Positions 55,980 to 64,000 of a DNA stretch of 64,000 nt are shown piece after piece. Within the stretch, counting starts at the first letter, position 1, and each line of letters opens with the position of its first letter. The DNA is from Physella acuta. Taxonomy: Eukaryota > Mollusca > Gastropoda > Physidae. The DNA is taken from assembly GCF_028476545.1 (NCBI RefSeq), contig NW_026731697.1:1080001-1144000 (forward strand), written 5' to 3'. The translations under genes were made by a program, and so were the position numbers. Under the pieces are notes generated by a model, which was not told the DNA's origin, ran no database searches, and saw only the letters and a program-made list of their open reading frames with translations.

Positions 55980-57127
55980 CGACTGTTAACATTTTGTAAG
56001 TGACCCCTCCCTACCGCCCTCCTTCTGTTAACACACCTACAACTTGTGACTAATTTCATTTCGACAACATTCATCGCCTGAAGACATTGTGTGCTAACCA
56101 TCTTAAAATATTTAACACACCTATGAGTCGACACACCAGACACGACACACCAGACACGACACACCATAACACGGCATATGACAACTGTCAGACGCACCAC
56201 CTAGTCAAACTGGTTTCCCTGAATTATTTTTATCCCAGCTCTTGAGGTCGTGTGTGTTGAACCGGTAAGTTATACACCTCCATTGATTCGCCTTTTAATA
56301 TTTATCGATTACTTTGTTACACTCATAAATTTCTAACCGAATGTAACTTTCTACCGTGTTTTAATGGATTACCTTTGTTGTTGTGCTAGAAGAAGGGGTG
56401 TGGGGTCACTTTTGTCCGCTTGTTTAAGCTGTGTATGCAAGCATTCCCTCCCGAACCATACCATTCCCAATTATGAAAGAAAGACACGCAGACGTGGAGA
56501 GAGCGATGTCCGTGGAAATCAATCCAGCAACAGACTGGCTATTGTTGGTATACGTGAACTATTCAACTCATCCTTGGCTGGGTGGGTGGGGGTGGGGTAT
56601 CAGTTACCCAGTTCACAACGGTTGTATTCAGATCAGGATACTCTGGATATCTGGTTTAGTGAGGCACAACCCACACATACGACAAACCTAATTAATTAAT
56701 ATATCTTAATTAAGCTAATTAGATCAGTTGAGGTTTTATTTTACCCATCATGGTCTGAACTTTGAACTTTAGAATTAGTGCTGTTTATTAACCCATGACG
56801 GTACCTAATGTACTCAGCTCTCAACAAGTAAAAGTTTACCAAGGTTTTGTTGAGATTTATTATGTACCTTGTACTGTTGCCAGATGTAATCTAATCTTAA
56901 AACTGACATTAAGCCATGTAGACACATTATAGAAATGACTGAATTAGTGTTAGTAAAATTTATTAAATACACAATTCGTGTGCATTAGTACTTGACTCGA
57001 AGAAAAGAGAAAGAAACGTTTCTTAATTAATAATAAACTTCCGTTTTACGGCGCAAAATTTTAAAAGGTTTAAATTATTTCTGTTCCCCACTTAAAACAG
57101 TTTTTTTTTTTAAATACGTAAAGCCGA
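55980..57127. other. DNA upstream of the CABIT-type gene
   Basis: ACACACCAGACACGAC repeats at 56130-56165. A possible non-coding mini-exon lies at 56240-56265 (TTTTATCCCAG acceptor, CCGGTAAGT donor); it has a stop in the frame that leads to the ATG at 57622, which would suit a 5' UTR exon. Low confidence. Confidence 0.25.
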
Positions 57128-57395
57128 AACGTTTAATCTTGTCATTTCTTACGTGTTGTATAATACATTGTCTTTTTTTTATTTTGAAAAATACATTGGC
57201 TGAAAATCTAATGTTTTCATTTCTTACGTGTTGCATAACACATTGTCTTCTTAAACATTGGCTGAAAAGTCCTATGTTGTCATTTCTTACGTGTAGCACA
57301 TGGGGGGAAAATAAAGACACTATGTGTTATGTAACACATAAGAAATGACAACATAATATTTTTCAGCCAATGTATTTTTCAAAATAAAATAAAGT
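57128..57395. repeat. Foldback repeat: three direct and one inverted copy
   Basis: TTTCATTTCTTACGTGTTGC-type blocks with CATTGGCTGAAAA occur directly at about 57140, 57220 and 57280, and once inverted at 57320-57390. The inverted copy pairs with 57168-57250 over about 80 bp including AAAAATACATTGGCTGAAAA. It may be a foldback or MITE-like element. It ends about 215 bp before the exon at 57611. Confidence 0.75.
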
Positions 57396-57610
57396 CTTTA
57401 TTTTCGTCTCATAACTACATTGGTGGTTGCGGCATCTGTGCCTCTTTTCCAAACTTAAATCTTATTTTTCTATTTTATTTTTAAATATTTTTTTCTCAAA
57501 TCTAGAGACGTTATAAAAATAATCAAAACGTATACATCAGTATGTATAGGATTGTAGCAACTAATTAAATGAATTTCCCACCAACATTAAATGTCTTCGT
57601 CACTTTTCAG

Positions 57611-58399
57611 GATGTTGCGAGATGCTCAAGTGGACGACGCATGCGCAGAAGACACAAGAAACCTCCAGCACAATCCTTGAGTCTGCAGACAGACTTGCCG
57701 CAGACACAAGAACAGACAACACAGACATTGTAACGACAGACACATTATTTAAACATCAGAAAACAGAATCTGATGAACACAATAGACTTTCAGCGCAATC
57801 TTCTTTGCCAGAATCAAACGAGATTCTAAATTCAAGAAGTCGGTACCTTGAAACTTTGGTTGTGAATGATAAAAGATTCTCGCTGCCATCAGCTAAGACT
57901 AATTCGTCAGTCTGCGGTGCTTTAGCCTGTACTGTATCAGTTTTATTGCAGACGACACTGAGGTCAGCACTTTTGACCTGCCAACCTGGAACTATTACAG
58001 AATCAGCAGGGTCGAAGAATCCACCAAAAAACGTGTTAACAGTCACCCCCTTCCATACTAACATGGCGTCTGTGTTACCGGATATCACAGGGTCCCAATC
58101 GTCTGCTAATCGGGAAATTATCGGTCCAAAAATAGAATGGGACGAAGAAAACGTAACTCTGGCAGAAATTACCGACAAGGATAACTTCCCTTGTGTGTGT
58201 TGTTTTGAAGAGAGCATCAGAGATCAAGATGGGAAGCGAGAGTGTCTCCCCCCTGGGCTGAAGATATACTCTCGACAACCCGTCCTCATGCAAATGAAGG
58301 TCAACAAATTACAAGCGCGAGCTAGGACTATCATCAAGGATCCTAAAGGAGCGTTCTATGAAGTTGGGCAGACGTTGATTATTCCCGTGGATTATCTCG
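57611..58399 (+). CDS. CABIT-type gene exon 1 of window (start codon likely 57622)
   Basis: An acceptor TCACTTTTCAG ends at 57610 and the donor GTAGAT follows 58399, so this is an internal or second exon. The first in-frame ATG is at 57622 (MLKWTTHAQK). Another ATG at 57612 is out of frame and closes after 23 codons. The first 165 or so residues are Ser/Thr/Asp-rich with no domain. The folded part starts near WDEENVTLAEITDKDNFPCV and continues through the Cys pair CCFEES, LPPGLKIYSRQPVLMQMKV and GAFYEVGQTLIIPVDYLG. The end phase is 1. Sequence around 57641 contains GCATGCGCA, an NRF1-like half site. Confidence 0.75.
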
Positions 58400-61046
58400 G
58401 TAGATGGCGTTGTTTATTTCAATATTTTATCCTTACTAAAAACCACTCAAAATCTGCAATTATATTTTCTTCTTCTTCGTTCTTAATTTTAGTGTTGGAA
58501 GAGATTCACTCCAACACAATTAAGTATTTGTTCCCATAGCATTTTTTCAACCAAGAACAAACTACAAGGCAGCAGTTGTTTGATTTTGGAGTTGTCTCTC
58601 CTAGATAGGTTGCTGTCAACAGCTATCGAGCCTCATCTGCCCAGGGGTTCGAACTCGGGCCTTTTTGGTTTATTTGGTTTAGCAACCGTGAGCTTTCACA
58701 GTGATCCACCACTCCATCCCACTTGTCCTCCGCCATCCCCAGTGTTAAACCCATCCATTCCCTGATGTTGCTCCCAGTTTTTCTTTTCTCTGCTTCTTTT
58801 CCTTGTTAGAAAGTTTCCTGTAGACCCGATGACCAAATAGCATCTCCATACTGTTTTAATTTTCGATTTGATAACAATGGTTAGCATAAGATCACTTGTA
58901 TATACGTTTTTTTTTTGTAATAATAATGCGTCGCGTGCTACCATCTTTACCCCATGTATGTGTCGACTGCTACCATCTTTACCCCATGTATGTGTCGACT
59001 GCTACCATCTTTACCCCATGTATGTGTCGACTGCTACCCCCTTTACCCCGTGTATGTCACGTCCGCAGGCTGGTTTGAACTAGTTCCATCAGACTTCAGA
59101 CGAGCCGAGTGCTTCATGTCCATCGCCGACGTTGCCAAGGCCATGCCCAAGAAGTTTTTCACACGGTCCAATGTCAAGGGCATCAGGGTCGAAGGTGAAG
59201 GTGAGGCGCAGAAGTATCTGGAGAGAAAAGTTCCGGCTGGTTCTGTTTTACAAACTACAGGTATGTTCAGCTTTACCTGACCACAGTATGTACAGTGTTA
59301 AATGACTAGTGTTGGACCCCATAAAACTATAGTTCTTTTAAATAACTATGAACACTGGCTGATATTGTCAGTTCAGTGTTAAGCAGTACATTCTAATGCC
59401 CTTTAACTAACCAGTATACGTCAGATCAGTGCTAAAACTAAATCCTAAATCCTAAAACCCTTTAACCTTTACTAGTCAGATTACTGCTAAGACCTATAAC
59501 CATCACCAATCAAACCAAACAGCCCATCCTAACGCCCTCTAACCAACCTGCCCCTGCCCAGGTCTGTTCACGGCTACCTGGAAGACTGTGGCCCAGACCG
59601 GTCTACTGAAGAAAAAAACCAAGGAGTGGGAGACACAGGAAGTGACGTACCTCAAGTGTGTCGACCTTGACGGGGTCGAGCTGATGATCCCACTCACCCA
59701 CAAGGGCAAGTTCAATGCCATCTACGAGAAAGGTCAGGTCAACCTCAACGCCGTCTACAGCGTCAAGGACGTTCTTTCTGACCTGACCTTGCCCATCAAG
59801 GTCAGGCTTCTGTTTGGTAAAGCTCCGGTGGTGCCGTGTATATTTACAGGTGAGTGGTCTGGTGTAAGGACTGTATTTACGGGCGACTGATCAGGTATGA
59901 GTGACTGTATTTACAGGTGAGTGATCAGGTATGAGTGATTGTATTTAAAGGTGAGTGGTCAGGTACGTGTGTATACTTAGTGGTATTGTGTCGACTAGTA
60001 TGATGTGTCCATTAGAACCAATATTTTGTCTACTGCAGGCATGCTTGTGATTCGAACCGCGACCATAGACGAGTCTCTGGTGGGCAGCACCATCATCAAC
60101 ACCAGGAACGTGCTGTTTGAGCTCCCGGTTACGTCACCTGTCCAGGTAAGTTCATGTGGACACAGAGAGGGGTAGGGACAGGCATGGTGTGTGAGGCTAA
60201 GTCCGTATCGCCAACCTAACGTTAATCCACCTTTTGTTTTCTCCACAAGTATCTTTTAGCCGCTCAATCTGGTCTTTTAACTCACACTGATCTGTTAATC
60301 CACTTAATCTACTTGGGATTATCAAAGGTTATCGTTTTTATCGATGTTCTTCTTTAGTCGTCCTGGTATTTATACTAGATGCTTATTAAACGCAATCTCT
60401 CTTGAAAGCAGAAACTGTTGATCTGAAATTTCTTGCACAGCTCTGAGTCCTAGTACTAGATTACCTAAAGTTAAACCCCAATGTTTAGTTTCTAATGAGA
60501 AACTAAACCGGTTGGACCATCTAACAATGACACAATTTAGTTGGGCGTAATCTGCCCTGTTCTGAGCCGCATTCCAACAAAATTTCAAACTCAACATCTT
60601 TATCCCTAATTAACTCAGCCCAATGCTTTTAATTAATTAGGTCCTCATGTAAACCCCAGCTAAACCCTGCGTCTATCCACCAGGTGAAGTACCTGTCTAA
60701 CGACGAGCCCCTACGAGACATGAAGACCTACACCGACGCACAGAAGTTGTGCAAGAAGTACTCACAGGTCTACAGTACTATGATCAAGCTGGCCCCTGAC
60801 CTTGACACCGACCAGAAGGTCATCATGCACGTGCCCAGTGACCCCGAGTACATGCGGCAGGTGGACGAGTCCCTGCGTGCCCTTGACCTTATCACGGACA
60901 TCAGCCTGACGGGAGAACCACGTGACTACCTGCTCGACTCTGACGCCGAGTCACTGGCCAGTGACGACAAAATCGTCATCCCGCCAAGGGACGCAACTAC
61001 AGAATTCACCGCCTACAAGAGCAGGGAGTCAACAACATTCGTGTGA
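57611..61046 (+). CDS. Probable CABIT-domain protein gene (5 exons in window)
   Basis: Exons 57611-58399, 59069-59260, 59562-59849, 60039-60145 and 60684-61046 join in frame. From the ATG at 57622 the product is 575 residues. Residues about 1-165 are Ser/Thr-rich and probably disordered. From about 175 to 480 a mostly beta-like region contains GQTLIIPVDYLGWFELVP, a turn with LPIKVRLLFGKAPVVPCIFT, and FTGMLVIR followed by GSTI and LFELPVTS. This layout resembles the cysteine-containing all-beta CABIT module of Themis, GAREM and Drosophila Serrano, adaptor proteins of receptor signalling and cell polarity. The tail is acidic (DYLLDSDAESLASDD) and ends STTFV, a class I PDZ ligand (T at -2, V at 0). 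The CABIT call is from recalled family features. A 5' exon may precede 57611. Confidence 0.72.
58467..58720 (-). mobile_element. tRNA-derived SINE in CABIT intron 1
   Basis: On the - strand: GGGATGGAGTGGTGGATCAC start, GAGTTCGAACCCCTGGG B box, body with CTAGGAGAGACAACTCCAAA, then a GTGTTGGA...TCCAACAC hairpin and a GAAGAAGAA-type tail. The body is shared with 62342-62592. It starts about 65 bp after the splice donor at 58399. Confidence 0.75.
58936..59060. repeat. 32-bp minisatellite running into a splice acceptor
   Basis: Unit CTACCATCTTTACCCCATGT plus ATGTGTCGACTG, starts at 58938, 58970, 59002 and 59034. The fourth copy has changed to CTACCCCCTTTACCCCGTGT and leads straight into GTCCGCAG, the acceptor of the exon at 59069. 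Confidence 0.94.
59069..59260 (+). CDS. CABIT-type gene exon 2 of window
   Basis: The acceptor GTCCGCAG ends at 59068 and GTATGT follows 59260; 64 codons, phase 1 to 1. It encodes WFELVPSDFRRAECFMSIAD, VAKAMPKKFFTRSNVKGIR, and a Glu/Lys-rich end reaching VPAGSVLQTT. The acceptor region is itself the last copy of a 32-bp minisatellite (see 58936-59060). Confidence 0.82.
59562..59849 (+). CDS. CABIT-type gene exon 3 of window
   Basis: The acceptor CCCTGCCCAG ends at 59561 and the donor GTGAGT follows 59849; 96 codons, phase 1 to 1. It reads GLFTATWKTVAQTGLLKKK, then EVTYLKCVDLDGVELMIPL, HKGKFNAIYEKGQVNLNAVY, and LPIKVRLLFGKAPVVPCIFT. The GKF...I...Y...DVL...LPIKVRL pattern is what I associate with the second half of CABIT modules. 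The 5' splice site lies in a tandem repeat that copies TTTACAGGTGAGT further downstream (see 59841-59960). Reading through the annotated donor meets a TGA at 59888-59890. Confidence 0.85.
59841..59960. repeat. 33-34-bp tandem repeat containing the exon 3 splice donor
   Basis: TATTTACAGGTGAGT at 59841 (real exon end) recurs as TATTTACGGGCGACT at 59874, TATTTACAGGTGAGT at 59908 and TATTTAAAGGTGAGT at 59942, with GATCAGGTATGAGTG between. Two downstream copies keep a full donor. Confidence 0.93.
60039..60145 (+). CDS. CABIT-type gene exon 4 of window
   Basis: The acceptor TCTACTGCAG ends at 60038 and GTAAGT follows 60145; 107 bp, phase 1 to phase 0. It encodes GMLVIRTATIDESLVGSTI, NTRNVLFELPVTSPVQ. 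The GSTI and LFELPVTS motifs recur in the opposite-strand gene at the right edge of the window, where no intron breaks this region. Confidence 0.85.
60684..61046 (+). CDS. CABIT-type gene last exon with acidic tail and PDZ ligand
   Basis: The acceptor TATCCACCAG ends at 60683; the exon starts at phase 0 and ends at TGA 61044-61046. It encodes VKYLSNDEPLRDMKTYTDAQ, then KLCKKYSQVYSTMIKLAP, a middle with VIMHVPSDPEYMRQVDESLR, the acidic segment DYLLDSDAESLASDDK, and the end FTAYKSRESTTFV. The acidic Ser-rich stretch has CK2-like sites. The last four residues fit the class I PDZ-binding consensus. An AATAAA lies at 61618-61623, about 570 bp downstream. Confidence 0.85.
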   Translation: MKYLSNDEPLRDMKTYTDAQKLCKKYSQVYSTMIKLAPDLDTDQKVIMHVPSDPEYMRQVDESLRALDLITDISLTGEPRDYLLDSDAESLASDDKIVIPPRDATTEFTAYKSRESTTFV

Positions 61047-62341
61047 TACGTCACCGATTCTTGTGTTTTCATTCTACGTCTCGTGAGCTGTGTTTACTTT
61101 TCGTGTCATCACAAACTATACACGTGACATCATTCTAACCAATCAGAGGCCAAATATACATATTGTCAATAATACTGTGTTCTTTGCGAAACTTAAATGA
61201 TAATTCAAACCTACTATACATAGATCTATATCTACTATTACTTTTGGTTAAACTATTCCGACAGCAATAAGTTATAGCTGCAGCAATGTGTGTTGGATAA
61301 ACAGTCCCTTAAGGAAATGTTTTTAATACTGGCAGCACTAGAGATAGTGTTTGCCGTGCTTTCCTTTGTACAGTCTCTGCAACCAAAGTTGGTATCAAAC
61401 GCAATGCATTGAGGCAAAGGTTGAGAGAGAGACCACAATAGACGCACAACCTATGATCTCAATATTCAAATGTGGTGGTACGCCCTAAAGATTTCTCTTT
61501 TCTGGATGTACCCATAGGCTAAACTGAGTCATATTATCGTGGTGCCGCCAATGTGTTTTACAACATTATTCCTGCAGGCATACGATTGGACATTTCATGG
61601 CTGCAAAGGCACGTATGAATAAATTATTATTTCAGCGATGTAGTGATGTAGTACAACACACTGTACACAATATCCTTGAGTTATCTGAAGTACTTTTCTT
61701 ACTTGATTCTGTTGTGCACAGATAAAATTTGATCTAACAAATACATTCGATCTATTACATTCAGCACAATCGCTTTAGGAATTTTACACACAACTTTGCA
61801 GGTGAAGTAGAGTTCATATGTTTCTTTACATATACGAAGGATTTATTTTGGCCAGTATTCAATGACTTCTGACACTATCAGATTCAAACCCAAACCTAAC
61901 AAATATAGTGGATGGTGCACATATCCCAGGTCAGCCGTGCACGTGCAGGTGAGTACCTATTGGCCCAGTACCTGATTTATATTCACCTGAGTCGATGTAG
62001 AGACCCTGCTCCCTAAGATGTATATATCATTTCTTTGGAACCTTTTACATTCTGTAATATCATTTTTTTTTATTTTATATAATTAAATTCAAATTAATAT
62101 TCAAGTGCCTACAAAATGTTGACTTCCTTTATTTTGTTACCAACATGTTGTATTTTGTCTTTTTGTTACCAATATATTGTATTTTGTCTTTACGTCAAGA
62201 ATCTTGTTATGTGGGAAAACAACTAAAAGACAACTGAAACTTGTCCATTGAATAGATTAGCCTCTAGTTGACCAGAGTTGCATCTGGCTAGTATTTAGAA
62301 CGTGGGTAAGTATAGACAGAGATTTGAATCCAGATACCGAC
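61047..62341. other. Probable 3' UTR then intergenic DNA
   Basis: AT-rich. The first 0.6 kb may be the 3' UTR of the CABIT-type gene. A SINE tail fragment lies at 61798-61825 (GGTGAAGTAGAGTTCAT). No further gene was seen. Confidence 0.45.
61618..61623 (+). terminator. Candidate poly(A) signal of the CABIT-type gene
   Basis: An AATAAA hexamer in ATGAATAAATTATT lies about 570 bp after the stop at 61046. It is the first clear hexamer seen there. Use is inferred. Confidence 0.35.
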
Positions 62342-62592
62342 CTTCTTCATCTTTTTCTCAATTTTAGTGTTGGAAGGGATCCCCTCCGACACAATTTAGT
62401 ATACGTGTCAACTGGTTATGCGCCATTGAAGCCATTGACTCCGATTTCAGCCAGCTTTTTTTTTATTTGCTTCCATGGCCTATTTCCAACCAAGAACAAA
62501 CTACAAGGGAGCAGTTGTTTGATTTTAGAGTTGTCTCTCCTAGAAGAGTTGCTGTCCCAGATAACGAGCCTCATCTGCCCGAGAGATCCTGA
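62342..62592 (-). mobile_element. SINE copy lacking a clear tRNA head
   Basis: Matches 58467-58650: AATTTTAGTGTTGGAAGGGA, CCAAGAACAAACTACAAGG, GCAGTTGTTTGATTTTAGAG, TTGTCTCTCCTAGAAGAG, CGAGCCTCATCTGCCC. The match stops where the B box would begin, so it is 5'-truncated. A middle stretch of about 45 bp (62410-62455) is absent from the first copy. Confidence 0.72.
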
Positions 62593-62653
62593 CCAATTGG
62601 TACAAACCCTTCATTAATGATTGGCTATATTATATTATAAACGTACTTGACGA

Positions 62654-62721
62654 ACAACAGAAGTATTAACACCTTCAGCTGTAATAATCACTTTTCTACA
62701 CGGTGTTAATACTTCTGTTGT
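62654..62721. repeat. Perfect 20-bp inverted repeat with 28-bp loop
   Basis: ACAACAGAAGTATTAACACC at 62654-62673 is exactly complementary to 62702-62721. It lies between the two convergent CABIT-type genes. Confidence 0.9.
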
Positions 62722-62863
62722 GGAAAACTCAAATCTAGACCATTTTTCTTAGAAGAAAAAAAAAAGAAAAAAAATAAGAGTAATACTAAATGGGCAAAGA
62801 TTTTATACTGGCTTTAATTAAGAACTCTGTTATGGACAAGTACGCAAGGTAATGTGACAGCCT

Positions 62864-63085
62864 CTAGCTGGCTGCACCTTGTGACAACCTAGCTGGGTGC
62901 ACCTTGTGACAACCTAGCTGGGTGCACCTTGTGACAACCTAGCTGGATGCACCTTGTGACAACCTAGCTGGATGCACCTTGTGACAACCTAGCTGGATGC
63001 ACCTTGTGACAACCTAGCTGGATGCACCTTGTGACAACCAAGTTGGCTGCACCTTGTGACAACCTAGCTGGCTGCACCTTTGTAT
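62864..63085. repeat. 25-bp minisatellite, about 9 copies
   Basis: Unit GACAACCTAGCTGGATGCAC plus CTTGT, with few changes (GGTGCAC, GGCTGCAC). Confidence 0.96.
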
Positions 63086-63407
63086 ACAGGGACTGGTATA
63101 ATAGTAGATCAAGCCACATTGAACAGTACTCCAAAGCTCCCATAGCAAAAGCAGAACGGAGAAGTCAAAGCACAAAGCTTTAAGCTGTGGGAAATAACTT
63201 TATGGGTTTACCCTGTACTCAGCTAAACCTATTTATAGAATCAAGTCTGTAGCTTGTGTGTATACATGACTTTTATAGACTAGTCTTTTTCTTATTGTAC
63301 TTGATTTAGCCAGTGTAAATACTCTAGAGTTAATGGACACATTGTTGCAATGGCTAGAGTATGTTGGTTCCCGGGTCATACTAGGATCTTTTAATGGTTA
63401 ACTATAA

Positions 63408-63490
63408 CTTTGTGTGGCTATTTGTAACTTAGACTACCTAACTGTAACTTTGTGTGACTAACTGTAATTTGGTGTAACTAACTGTAACAG
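63408..63490. repeat. 20-bp tandem repeat, about 4 copies
   Basis: AACTGTAACTTTGTGTGACT with variants. It lies just downstream of the - strand gene and may be within its 3' UTR. Confidence 0.8.
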
Positions 63491-63711
63491 AGACAATTTT
63501 CACTAGATAAACAAGTTTACTATTGAGGTATAAGCAAAGATATATAAATATAAAATTACAGTGAATGTAGTTTTCTGCCGATGAAAGCAACAGTTCTGAA
63601 ATATATCTTTCAGTGTGGTGTAGAAATGCTGCATCTAGTAGCAGATACAATGTGAACACAAGGTCCCTAGTTATGCGAATATGACATCTGATTATGTAAC
63701 AAAAGACTATT

Positions 63712-64000
63712 CTAGTCCGTGTTTAAAGGAGGGTCTTCAGCTTGGTCTATCCCATAATCCTTCTTCACTTTGACCGTCTCCATGTACGTGTCGCACTCGT
63801 TTCTCGCGAACTTGAGGCACTTCTGCTGCACGCTTCCCATCTGCAACTCTTTCGTATTGGCGGCCACGATGAAGAACGGCTCTGACGTCACGGCCAGCTC
63901 AAACAGACGCGGGGTGGAAGAGATGGTGGAGCCGATGACTGTGTGCTCCTCCACCACACTACAGAACTCTAGCAACCCCGTGAACTGGCACTCCTGTACT
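63712..64000 (-). CDS. C-terminal part of a second CABIT-type gene, convergent paralogue (partial)
   Basis: On the - strand an open frame enters from the window edge and ends at TAG (63714-63712), giving 95 residues: VQECQFTGLLEFCSVVEEHT, GSTISSTPRLFELAVTSEPF, a segment with MGSVQQKCLKFARNECD, and the end QAEDPPLNTD. It aligns over about 85 residues with exons 3 to 5 of the + strand gene: FTGMLVI/FTGLLEF, GSTI/GSTI, LFELPVTS/LFELAVTS, KLCKKYSQVYSTMIK/KCLKFARNECDTYME. Both introns of the + gene in this region are absent here. It lacks the acidic tail and PDZ-type end of its neighbour. Its 5' part is beyond the window; any Met near 63975 is not a start (the codon is TTG). Confidence 0.78.
   Translation of the reverse strand, partial: VQECQFTGLLEFCSVVEEHTVIGSTISSTPRLFELAVTSEPFFIVAANTKELQMGSVQQKCLKFARNECDTYMETVKVKKDYGIDQAEDPPLNTD

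Noticed and set aside
57756-58217. 153-codon frame on the - strand
   Set aside because: Shadow of the + strand CABIT exon 1, which has splice borders and joins conserved exons.

Overview
This is animal nuclear DNA: split genes with GT-AG introns, tRNA-derived SINEs, and an extreme load of minisatellites, (TA)n tracts and poly-C/poly-G runs. Protein content and overall texture fit a lophotrochozoan, most likely a gastropod mollusc. The species cannot be fixed from the sequence. No bacterial-type operon, CRISPR array, tRNA or rRNA gene was found.

Layout. (1) From about 1 to 52 kb the window holds the 3' half of a NOL4-type nuclear protein gene on the + strand. Seven coding exons (4293-4509, 26948-27138, 28067-28183, 28859-29062, 31140-31256, 46527-46878, 47681-47841) join in frame to 452 residues and a stop. 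The conserved core (exons 3 to 5) and the C-terminus (exon 7) match vertebrate NOL4/NOL4L well. The N-terminal exons lie upstream of the window. The stop codon is followed by about 4 kb of AT-rich DNA with several AATAAA signals, which looks like a long 3' UTR. (2) From about 52 to 57 kb lies an intergenic stretch with SINEs, a decayed coding-like fragment, a palindrome and a foldback repeat. (3) From 57.6 to 61.0 kb is a five-exon + strand gene of at least 575 codons, probably a CABIT-domain (Themis/GAREM/Serrano-type) signalling protein with a PDZ-ligand-like C-terminus. (4) At the right edge (64000 to 63712, - strand) is the last coding part of a second gene. It is a paralogue of the first CABIT gene, placed tail to tail, and it lacks both introns found at the matching positions of its neighbour.

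Repeats. By hand tally roughly a quarter of the window is tandem repeat, in more than 40 arrays with units of 2 to 69 bp. Nearly all are in the NOL4 introns. Several arrays touch or contain splice signals: a 340-bp (TA)n tract before exon 3, a poly-C minisatellite ending about 12 bp before exon 4, an 11-bp array of about 1.1 kb after exon 4, a repeat before exon 7, and two arrays at CABIT splice sites, one of which repeats the 5' splice site itself. The largest array (33-bp unit, about 49 copies, 42481-44097) stays open for 550 codons because its unit is a multiple of three; I do not consider it a proven gene.

Mobile DNA is modest: a 213-bp hAT-like MITE with an 8-bp target duplication (47155-47367), several copies of tRNA-headed SINEs, a possible Helitron-type end and a foldback element. 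I saw no retroviral or LTR-type element. The NOL4 and CABIT products are not known to act together; their adjacency is reported only as layout.
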